From NCBI GenBank assembly GCA_025357175.1, contig JANXPS010000208.1, positions 1-5,346 on the forward strand: DNA of 5,346 nucleotides. Direction: 5' to 3'. The DNA is from Deltaproteobacteria bacterium (lineage in GTDB: Bacteria; Desulfobacterota; Deferrimicrobia; Deferrimicrobiales; Deferrimicrobiaceae). Both the position numbers and the translations under genes were made by a program. A model generated the notes under the pieces. It had not been told where the DNA came from, made no database searches, and worked only from the letters and a program-made list of their open reading frames with translations. The number at the start of each line of letters is the position of its first letter. Position 1 is the stretch's first letter. Positions 1 to 5,281 of the stretch are shown here, in pieces.

Positions 1-765
1 GGGAAGCAGCACGCCGCCCTTGACACGGTAGAAGTAGAGGGTGGTCTTGCCCCAGGCGACCAGCTCGGCGTCGCCGTTCGCTTCGGCGGCGAGGGTGACG
101 ACGCCGAAAAGCTCGTCGTTGATCTTGTCGGACTGGCCGACCTTGGCGATCTTGGACGGGGTCCAGGCCGAGTCGACGGGGGCGGCGCTTCCGGGGGGGG
201 GCGGCGTCGCGACCGTCATCGCACCGGGAACGGGCGCGGACGGGATGCCGGACGACAGGGGAGCCGAGACGGGAGCCGCGGGAGTGACGGCCGGCCGGAG
301 CGCCGGCTTGACGTCGAACAGTTTTTCGGCAATGTCTTCGGCCAGCCGGCCGATCTGCGGGATGATCTCGTCTTCGTTGGCCGCCGCTGCGAAAAAGACG
401 CCTGCCGGTTTCCCGGTCGCGGTGTCGGTCACGGCCACGTCGATGCTGTAGCCCTTGCCGAGGCGCGACACGGTGCCCTGGAGCAGCAGCGGCGCATTGG
501 CCTCTTTTGCGGCGTCGGCGGGGGTCTTGTCGGAGGTTGCCAGCACCGGGGCGTCGACGCCCGAGAGCGCCATCAGTCGGGAGGCGAGCAGGCGGGGCAG
601 CAATGCGGCCACGGGGCGAACGTCTTCCTGGCCGATGACGGTAAAGGGGGCGACGGCGATGCGGCGGGGAGGTTCTATGGCGTACGCGGGGGCGAGGGCC
701 AGAATAGCCCAACACACGATGATCCGGAACAGGAGACCTGAGGCGGCCGTGCCATGGTTGCGCAT
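1..765 (-). CDS. Exported FlgO/TolB-like N-terminal domain protein with probable FG-GAP/VCBS propeller start (3' end outside window)
   Basis: The frame stays open from an ATG at 763-765 to the window edge, giving the first 255 residues of a longer protein. Residues 1-29 look like a Sec signal peptide: MRNHG..., a hydrophobic core LLFRIIVCWAILAL, and a likely cut after APAYA. Residues 35-155 form an alpha/beta domain beginning IAVAPFTVIG, with LLPRLLASRLMALSG and LLLQGTVSRLGKGYSIDV. This resembles FlgO/CsgG/TolB-N-like domains, in which a strand ending in PF is followed by a helix. Residues 152-200 are a Pro/Ala/Ser linker. Residues 217-255 (EANGDAELVAWG, then TLYFYRVKGG) resemble the first FG-GAP/VCBS blade, suggesting a C-terminal beta-propeller beyond the window. 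It should act in the periplasm or at the outer membrane; its ligand is unknown. The ribosome site is weak (GGGAT 2 nt before ATG). An in-frame GTG six codons upstream (781-783) is a less likely start. It lies 50 nt after mpl and may have its own promoter. The reading frame is firm; the family assignment is moderate. Confidence 0.72.
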   Translation of the reverse strand, partial: MRNHGTAASGLLFRIIVCWAILALAPAYAIEPPRRIAVAPFTVIGQEDVRPVAALLPRLLASRLMALSGVDAPVLATSDKTPADAAKEANAPLLLQGTVSRLGKGYSIDVAVTDTATGKPAGVFFAAAANEDEIIPQIGRLAEDIAEKLFDVKPALRPAVTPAAPVSAPLSSGIPSAPVPGAMTVATPPPPGSAAPVDSAWTPSKIAKVGQSDKINDELFGVVTLAAEANGDAELVAWGKTTLYFYRVKGGVLLP

Positions 766-773
766 ATCCCGAG

Positions 774-803
774 AATCTAACACCGGCGCGGCGATCAGGT
801 CAA
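774..803 (-). promoter_or_regulatory. Candidate sigma70-type promoter for the exported protein gene
   Basis: In the only true gap between mpl and the exported-protein gene, the minus strand carries TTGACC (798-803, 5 of 6 matches to the -35 consensus). It is followed after 18 nt by TAGATT (774-779, 4 of 6 to the -10 consensus); TTAGAT at 17 nt is a poorer alternative. Transcription would start about 7 nt further on, almost at the ATG (765). The message would then be leaderless or nearly so, consistent with the poor ribosome site. With motifs this short, chance is a real possibility, and the gene could simply be read through from mpl. Confidence 0.3.
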
Positions 804-815
804 ATCAAAACAATT

Positions 816-2240
816 TCAAGTTCGTGTTGCGCCCGGGTCAAGAGCCGCCGCCAGTTTCGCCTGAATGCCGCCGAAACCGCCGTTTGACATCACGAGCACG
901 AGATCTCCCGGGCCGCAAGAATCGGCAATATGTTCCACGATATCGTCGACGGCGGCGATGACTGTCGCCTCGCGCCCAAGCGATCGGACGGACGCCGCGA
1001 GCTGGTCGGGCGACATCCGCTCGCCTTCGGGAATCTTTCCCGCGCCGAAAACGCCCGCCACCACCACCGAGTCGGCCTCGGCCAGCGCCGCGGCGAACTC
1101 TTTCTGGAAGACGTTGCGGCGGCTCGTGTTGGAGCGCGGCTCGAACACGGCGACCACCCGGCGGCCCGGCCAGCGCCCGCGCACGGCGCGGACCGTCTCG
1201 CGGACGGCGGTCGGATGGTGGGCGAAGTCGTCGACGACGAGCACCCCGCCGAACTCGCCGACAACCTCCTGCCGGCGGCGCACCCCCTCGAAGCCGGACA
1301 TCGCCTCGACGATCCTCTCCGGAGCGAAACCCGCCCGGATGCAGGCGATCGCCACCGCCGCGGCGTTGGCTGCGTTGTGGCGTCCGGGCAGCCGCAGCCG
1401 GTATTCGGGCCCGTCCTCGTCAAGCCGGAACCGGCTGAAGCCGCCTTCTTCGCGAAGACCGGTGACGCTGTGCAACTCGGCGCCCGGCGGGAGCGGGGGG
1501 GCCTCGTCCGAGACGGAATAAAACACGACCGGGCAGCGGGACTCGCCGGCCAGCTCGACGACGTCGGGGTAGTCGGCGCAGGCGATGAGCAGCCCGTCCT
1601 CCGGGATCAGGCGGGCCAGTTTCAGGAAGGATTCCTTCAGGTGGTCGAGGTCGCGGTAGATGTCGGCGTGGTCGAACTCGATGCTGGTCAAAAGCACCGT
1701 CTTCGGCCGGTAGTGGAGGAATTTGGGGCCCTTGTCGAAATACGCCGTATCGTACTCATCGCCTTCGACGACGAAGCGGGGACCATGCCCGATTCGGTAG
1801 CTGACCGGGAAGTTTTTCGGCACGCCGCCGACGAGGAACGAAGGATCGTCGCCCAGGGCGAAGAGGGTCCAGGCGGCGAGCGACGTGGTCGTGGTCTTGC
1901 CGTGCGTCCCGGCGACGACGATCGACTCGCGCCCCTCGATGAAATATTCGGCCAGCGCCTGCGGCATCGAGAGGAGCGGCAGCTTCCGCCGAACCGCCTC
2001 GACGCACTCGGGATTTTCGCGCGAAACCGCGTTGCCCACGACGACCAGCTCGGCGTCCGCCGGAATGTTTTCCGCCTTGTACGGAGAGGAGATGCGGATT
2101 CCGAGCTGTTCGAGCTGGGTGCTCATCGGCGGATAGACGTCGTTGTCGGAGCCGGTGACGCGAAACCCGTTCTCCTTGAGCATGCCGGCCAGCGAGGCCA
2201 TGCCCACCCCGCAGGCGGCGATCACGTGGACGTTCTTCAA
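816..2240 (-). CDS. mpl: UDP-N-acetylmuramate:L-alanyl-gamma-D-glutamyl-meso-diaminopimelate ligase (murein tripeptide ligase)
   Basis: This cytoplasmic recycling enzyme uses ATP to join the recovered tripeptide L-Ala-gamma-D-Glu-meso-DAP to UDP-MurNAc, bypassing MurC, MurD and MurE. The 474-residue product has Mur-ligase order. Residues 1-105 are a Rossmann UDP-MurNAc domain (MKNVHVIAACGVGMASLAG). The ATPase domain has the P-loop GTHGKTTTT at 111-119 and the Mpl-typical EGDEYDTAYFD at 159-169. The C-terminal ligand domain has FEGVRRRQE (317-325), DDFAHHPTA (337-345), EPRSNTSRRNVFQ (367-379) and a closing SNGGFGGI (452-459). FEGVRRRQE, EGDEYDTAYFD and DDFAHHPTA distinguish Mpl from MurC. Length is close to the family norm (about 450-460). 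The start is a TTG at 2238-2240: a GGAAGGA site lies 8 nt upstream, it gives the expected N-terminus, and it overlaps the TGA of the serine hydrolase (TTGA, 4-nt overlap). LdcA, encoded two genes upstream, makes its tripeptide substrate. Confidence 0.96.
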   Translation of the reverse strand: MKNVHVIAACGVGMASLAGMLKENGFRVTGSDNDVYPPMSTQLEQLGIRISSPYKAENIPADAELVVVGNAVSRENPECVEAVRRKLPLLSMPQALAEYFIEGRESIVVAGTHGKTTTTSLAAWTLFALGDDPSFLVGGVPKNFPVSYRIGHGPRFVVEGDEYDTAYFDKGPKFLHYRPKTVLLTSIEFDHADIYRDLDHLKESFLKLARLIPEDGLLIACADYPDVVELAGESRCPVVFYSVSDEAPPLPPGAELHSVTGLREEGGFSRFRLDEDGPEYRLRLPGRHNAANAAAVAIACIRAGFAPERIVEAMSGFEGVRRRQEVVGEFGGVLVVDDFAHHPTAVRETVRAVRGRWPGRRVVAVFEPRSNTSRRNVFQKEFAAALAEADSVVVAGVFGAGKIPEGERMSPDQLAASVRSLGREATVIAAVDDIVEHIADSCGPGDLVLVMSNGGFGGIQAKLAAALDPGATRT

Positions 2241-3349
2241 AGGGCGATTCCTTCCATGACGGCGTCGTGAAGCTCGGGGCGGATCGTGGTGACCAGCCGG
2301 TTGTCGGGGCCGAATACGACCCGGTTGGACAGCAGGACGACCGTGATCTCCCGTTCGAGGTCGATCCAGAGCGAACAGCCCGTGTAGCCCAGGTGGCCGA
2401 CGGACCGGGGCGAGAAGCGGGTGCCCGCCTGGGACGGCGGGGTCGGCGTGTCCCACCCCCTCGTTCTCGGGCAGCCGGCGGGATGCGAAACCCGTTCGCA
2501 CATGGCCAGCGCCGCGGGACGGTGCAGCACGCGACCCTCCCCCCGGTGGGCGCGCAGGATTTCCCGGGCGAAGCGGAACAAGTCGGGCGCGGTCGAGAAG
2601 ACGCCCGCGTGCCCGGCGATTCCACCCATGGCCGCCGTGTTTTCGTCGTCGACGTGCCCCACTTTTTCGATCTCGCGGGCATCGGACCAGCCGGTCGGGA
2701 CGATGCGAAGCTGGTCGTCCTCGGGGAGCGATGAAAGCGGCAGGTAGCCGGTGTCGGCCATGCCGAGCGGGCCCGCCAGGTGGCGCTTGAGCAGCCGGTC
2801 GAGCGGTTCGAACGCCGCGAGTTCCAGCGCCCGCCCCAGGACGATGTATCCCAGGTCGCTGTAGATCCACTTTTCGCCGGGGGGATATTCGAGCGGGAAA
2901 TCGAGCACGGCCTGGACGATCCGGTCGTGTCCCTCGGATGTCCCGGCGAACTCGCGGTTTTCGAGAAGTTCCTCGGCGCGCAGGTCGTCGAAGAACGGCC
3001 GCCAGGCCGCGAGCCCCGCCGTGTGCGACAACAGGTGGGAAAAACGGATCGACGTGCCCGCCGGATCGGCGAAGCGGAGCGGCACGGCCTCGTGCAAAAA
3101 GCCGTCTGCCGGCAGCTTGCCCTCCTGCACGAGCAGATGGAAAAGCGAGGCGGTCATCGTCTTGGTGAGCGACGCGACGTCGAAGATCGAATCGGGACGT
3201 GCGCCGCCGGTCGCGGCGTGCAAAAGCAACTCCTCGCCCCGTGCGACCAGCAGCGTCGCGGCGGACCAGGCGCGCGCTTCGGTGCCCCGGTCGAGCAGCG
3301 TCAACGCCCGATCGAATCGCGGCTCGTTGGCGCCGGCGACGACGATCAT
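2237..3349 (-). CDS. Cytoplasmic serine hydrolase, class C beta-lactamase / penicillin-binding-protein fold (S12-like)
   Basis: The 370-residue protein belongs to the serine beta-lactamase-like superfamily (beta-lactamases, DD-peptidases, D-aminopeptidases, esterases). Visible motifs are SLTK at 60-63 (nucleophile Ser60, general base Lys63, within DVASLTKTMTA), HLLSHTAGL at 105-113, YSDLGYIVLG at 163-172 (the Y-x-N position reads Tyr-Ser-Asp) and GHLGYTG at 318-324 (the KTG-like third motif). Length is typical for the fold. No signal peptide or membrane segment is seen (the N-terminus is MIVVAGANEPRF), so a cytoplasmic location is likely, unlike secreted AmpC-type enzymes. The ATG overlaps the ldcA stop by 4 nt (ATGA) without a clear ribosome site, and the stop overlaps the mpl start by 4 nt, so all three genes are probably translationally coupled. 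That context suggests a job in muropeptide recycling, such as a peptidase, amidase or esterase step. The reaction cannot be read from the sequence; fold is certain, substrate unknown. Confidence 0.9.
   Translation of the reverse strand: MIVVAGANEPRFDRALTLLDRGTEARAWSAATLLVARGEELLLHAATGGARPDSIFDVASLTKTMTASLFHLLVQEGKLPADGFLHEAVPLRFADPAGTSIRFSHLLSHTAGLAAWRPFFDDLRAEELLENREFAGTSEGHDRIVQAVLDFPLEYPPGEKWIYSDLGYIVLGRALELAAFEPLDRLLKRHLAGPLGMADTGYLPLSSLPEDDQLRIVPTGWSDAREIEKVGHVDDENTAAMGGIAGHAGVFSTAPDLFRFAREILRAHRGEGRVLHRPAALAMCERVSHPAGCPRTRGWDTPTPPSQAGTRFSPRSVGHLGYTGCSLWIDLEREITVVLLSNRVVFGPDNRLVTTIRPELHDAVMEGIAL
2249..2255 (-). promoter_or_regulatory. Ribosome binding site that fixes the TTG start of mpl
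   Basis: The minus strand reads GGAAGGA, 8 nt before TTG at 2238-2240. The open frame continues far upstream (to 2870) as a shadow of the serine hydrolase. This site, the overlap with that gene's stop codon, and the position of the Rossmann strand together select TTG over any longer version. Confidence 0.6.
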
Positions 3350-4272
3350 CGGGACGACACCGGGGAATCGAGCAGGAAGAGGCGGCCTTTCGCGTCGATC
3401 TTCGCGGCGACGCCGAACGGGAGGGGATAATTCGAACCGTCGTGCCCGGCCGGGAATCCGTACCAGGCGGGAACGCCCAGCTGCCTCGCGGCCGCGGCGA
3501 AAAGCCGGCGGATGTCGTCTTCGGACTCGCCCTTGACCGGCGCCGTCTTCCCGACGACGATCCCCGCGATGCCGGACCAGCGGCCCGACTGGAGCCACTG
3601 CGTCAGCGACCGGTCGATCCGGTAGGCCGGTTCGCCCACCTCTTCGAGGAACAGCAGGGCGCCGCGGAAATCGGGGGCGAAGGGCGTTCCGAGCAGCGAC
3701 GCCAGCACCGACAGGCAGCCGCCGGAGAGAATGCCGGTGGCGCTCCCGGCGCGCAGCCGGTCGCACGTCGCCCCCCACGGCTCCTTCGGCGAAACGGCTC
3801 CCCCCGCCAGGCGGACGAAGGCGTCGAGCGCGGCCGGGTCGAAGCGGTTCGCCAGGTCGGCGGCCGCCATCGGGCCGTGGATCGCGGGCACCGAAAGGCG
3901 CGTCGCCGCATAAGAAAGGATGGCCGAGAGGTCGCTGTAGCCGACGACGAGGCGCGGATTCGATTTCAACCGTTTCCAGTCGATCAGCGCCATGAGGCGC
4001 GTCGTGCCGTAGCCGCCGCGCGCCGCCATGACGGCGCGGACGCCGGGCGCCGCGAACGCGTCGTTGATCTGGGCTGCACGGTGCGCGTCGGGCCCTGCCA
4101 GGTAGCCGTTCTCGCTCGCGTGGACCGCGTCGGGCACCTCGACCACGAAACCGGCGGCCGACAGGCGCGACACGCCGCGGTCGAGCCGTGCGCGGTCGAC
4201 CGGCCCGGCGGGTGCCACGAGGCGGATCACATCCCCTTTGCAAAGGGGGAGCGGCTTAGTCGCTCGTTTCAT
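3346..4272 (-). CDS. ldcA: Muramoyltetrapeptide (LD-) carboxypeptidase, peptidase family S66
   Basis: LdcA removes the terminal D-Ala from the tetrapeptide L-Ala-D-Glu-meso-DAP-D-Ala in the cytoplasm, yielding the tripeptide that Mpl uses. The 308 residues match the family length. The N-terminal half has KGDVIRLVAPAGP (12-24), the glycine-rich AARGGYGTTRLM (83-94) and the nucleophile motif GYSDLSAIL (111-119), with catalytic Ser113. IHGPM is at 131-135. The C-terminal domain has LFLEEVGEPAYRIDR (207-221), whose first Glu (Glu210) is the likely triad Glu, and GHDGSNYPLPFG (276-287) with triad His277. The complete Ser-Glu-His set suggests an active enzyme. There is no signal peptide, as expected. 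The ATG at 4270-4272 has TGAGG 7 nt upstream. The gene overlaps the end of the ResB-like gene by 17 nt and the start of the serine hydrolase by 4 nt, so it sits inside a tight operon. Confidence 0.95.
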   Translation of the reverse strand: MKRATKPLPLCKGDVIRLVAPAGPVDRARLDRGVSRLSAAGFVVEVPDAVHASENGYLAGPDAHRAAQINDAFAAPGVRAVMAARGGYGTTRLMALIDWKRLKSNPRLVVGYSDLSAILSYAATRLSVPAIHGPMAAADLANRFDPAALDAFVRLAGGAVSPKEPWGATCDRLRAGSATGILSGGCLSVLASLLGTPFAPDFRGALLFLEEVGEPAYRIDRSLTQWLQSGRWSGIAGIVVGKTAPVKGESEDDIRRLFAAAARQLGVPAWYGFPAGHDGSNYPLPFGVAAKIDAKGRLFLLDSPVSSR

Positions 4273-5005
4273 CTTTTTTCCTCACGGGGAAAAGGTAGAG
4301 CAGGTTCGCGGCGGTGAAGAGCAGGCAGGACAACAGGATGGGAAGCGCACCCGGGTCGCGGTTTGCATCGAACTCGGCATACGGCGCCCCCCACGGCGTC
4401 TGTCCGAACGTCTTGAGATAAATGCCGTACCCCTCGTGGAAGAGCGGCTCGTTGGAGCGGATCCAGCCGCGCGCGACCGTCGCGTTTCCACGGTAGAGCG
4501 AGACCGCGGCCCCGAAATCCTTCGGATAGCCCTGCGGCGCCATTTCGACATGGATCTTGTCGACGGCCAGCACCAGTCCGGTCGCGCCGATCGGCGCGAA
4601 GCGCCCCTCGGGGATCTGGATCCCCTTGATCCGGTCGCCGCTTGTCGCGCTCACGAGGTGCGAAAGTACGACGCCGAGAAAGGCGAGGTGCATCAGGTGC
4701 GGCAGCAGCCGCCGCAGCGTCACCGTGCCCCGGAAGATCTGCAGCAGGCGCTCGGCGGTGCAACACGCCGCGTTGACCGCGAGAAGGCCGGTCGACAGGA
4801 GCAGCCCGTAAAGCCAGAGCGTCGCGACGGGCGCGGCGAACCCCTTCTGGGACCACCAGCCCGAGAACAGTTGCGCGTCCATGTCGCCGAACAGGTCGGG
4901 GTACCACCCCATCACGACCGACCCGGCCGCGCCGGAAACCGTGAACAGCAGCCCCAGCCACGCGCAGGTTTTAAGAGAAGTAAGGAACCGCCAGAGCGCG
5001 CTCAC
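4256..5005 (-). CDS. ResB-like cytochrome c biogenesis membrane protein (short form)
   Basis: The 249-residue integral membrane protein resembles the ResB/Ccs1 component of System II cytochrome c maturation, which works with CcsA to carry heme outward and attach it to apocytochromes. Predicted membrane segments are at about 14-34, 60-80, 101-121 and 219-239, leaving a loop of about 100 residues (122-218) that should face the periplasm. RGTVTLRRLLPHLMHLAFLGVVLSH (92-116) is typical of the family; His103, His107 and His116 in or near segment 3 are candidate heme ligands (inference). The last segment has no His. Many ResB proteins are longer (roughly 350-550 residues), so this is a compact version. 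The start is GTG at 5003-5005, with GGGAGG 8 nt upstream; the frame is open to 5251, but that part crosses a repeat and has no protein-like character. A CcsA/CcsB-like gene ends just upstream, which supports the assignment. Confidence 0.82.
   Translation of the reverse strand: MSALWRFLTSLKTCAWLGLLFTVSGAAGSVVMGWYPDLFGDMDAQLFSGWWSQKGFAAPVATLWLYGLLLSTGLLAVNAACCTAERLLQIFRGTVTLRRLLPHLMHLAFLGVVLSHLVSATSGDRIKGIQIPEGRFAPIGATGLVLAVDKIHVEMAPQGYPKDFGAAVSLYRGNATVARGWIRSNEPLFHEGYGIYLKTFGQTPWGAPYAEFDANRDPGALPILLSCLLFTAANLLYLFPVRKKDETSD
4280..4284 (-). promoter_or_regulatory. Ribosome binding site of ldcA inside the end of the ResB-like gene
   Basis: The minus strand has TGAGG followed by a 7-nt AAAAAAG spacer and the ATG at 4270-4272. 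The site lies in the last codons of the ResB-like gene (Val-Arg-Lys-Lys), so ribosomes finishing that gene pass directly over the ldcA start. This supports coupled translation and the choice of this ATG. Confidence 0.6.
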
Positions 5006-5013
5006 TGCTGTTG

Positions 5014-5019
5014 CCTCCC
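5014..5019 (-). promoter_or_regulatory. Ribosome binding site that fixes the GTG start of the ResB-like gene
   Basis: The minus strand reads GGGAGG, 8 nt before the GTG at 5003-5005. Since the frame runs open to 5251 through repeat DNA, this strong site is the main reason to start the protein at MSALWRFLTSLK. That places the first membrane helix a normal distance from the N-terminus. Confidence 0.65.
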
Positions 5020-5103
5020 GGTCCCGCGATCCGCTAATGGATTTGATCCGATGGGGTTCCGTTGCGCCCGACTGTTTCGTCCTGTTTCCTTCACCGCGAC
5101 ACC

Positions 5104-5273
5104 CCCCGGTGCGGAGCGACGCAGTGTGTCCCCGAAGGGGGGCGTGTGCCCCGAGCGGCTTTAGGCGCCAGGGATGGCGCCGCGAGCGGGTACCCGAGTC
5201 GCAGGGAGGGCATGGATGCCCGAGCAAGACGTACCCCCGAAGGGGATACACGGAGTCGCATGGAGCGCCGGGG
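5104..5273. repeat. Hairpin-rich intergenic repeat with about 30-bp imperfect inverted ends
   Basis: The spacer between the CcsA-like stop (5282) and the ResB-like start holds a compact structured element. Its outer arms pair: 5116-5133 against 5242-5259 matches at 15 of 18 positions, and 5104-5112 against 5265-5273 at 8 of 9. Just inside each arm is CCCC-GAA-GGGG (5130-5140 and 5235-5245). The core has the hairpin GGCGCC-AGGGAT-GGCGCC (5164-5181), the palindrome CGGGTACCCG (5187-5196) and the hairpin GGGCAT-GG-ATGCCC (5208-5221). The stretches from about 5169 and 5202 are imperfect tandem copies (CAGGGA ... GAGC ... GTACCC). It has no convincing coding content; the frames crossing it are chance. 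The design resembles REP/BIME- or MITE-like dispersed repeats. In the transcript it could fold strongly and protect or attenuate the message between the two genes. That it is dispersed in the genome is inferred, since only one copy is visible. Confidence 0.7.
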
Positions 5274-5281
5274 GTTCGCCC

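Noticed and set aside
41..961. Two plus-strand open frames (41-451 and 455-961) opposite the exported protein
   Set aside because: The minus-strand frame has a proper signal peptide and domain pattern; the plus frames are Ser/Arg/Ala-rich and one runs into mpl.
1495..1501. Seven-G run in mpl as a frameshift site
   Set aside because: It encodes prolines in a surface loop (PPLPPG region) and the frame continues correctly through all later Mpl motifs, so there is no sign of a frame break.
930..2270. 446-codon open frame on the plus strand opposite mpl
   Set aside because: It is antisense to a certain mpl, has no recognisable domain, and is rich in Arg, Gly, Asp and Ala as expected of a GC-rich shadow frame.
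2241..2870. Upstream extension of the mpl frame giving 684 residues
   Set aside because: The extra residues are an Arg/Pro-rich shadow of the serine hydrolase; the TTG with its ribosome site gives the normal Mpl N-terminus.
3350..4243. Upstream extension of the serine hydrolase frame giving 668 residues
   Set aside because: The added part is an Arg-rich shadow of ldcA; the ATGA overlap marks the real start.
3199..4317. 372-codon plus-strand open frame opposite ldcA and the serine hydrolase
   Set aside because: It is antisense to two well-supported genes, with Arg-rich, low-complexity composition and no motifs.
5130..5245. CRISPR array or intrinsic terminator in the spacer
   Set aside because: There are no regularly spaced identical repeats with unique spacers. 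The hairpins have no T-run on either side, so a standard intrinsic terminator is not supported.
5006..5251. N-terminal extension of the ResB-like frame to 331 residues
   Set aside because: It translates the repeat and leader into Arg/Gly/Pro-rich sequence, and a strong ribosome site precedes the GTG at 5003-5005.
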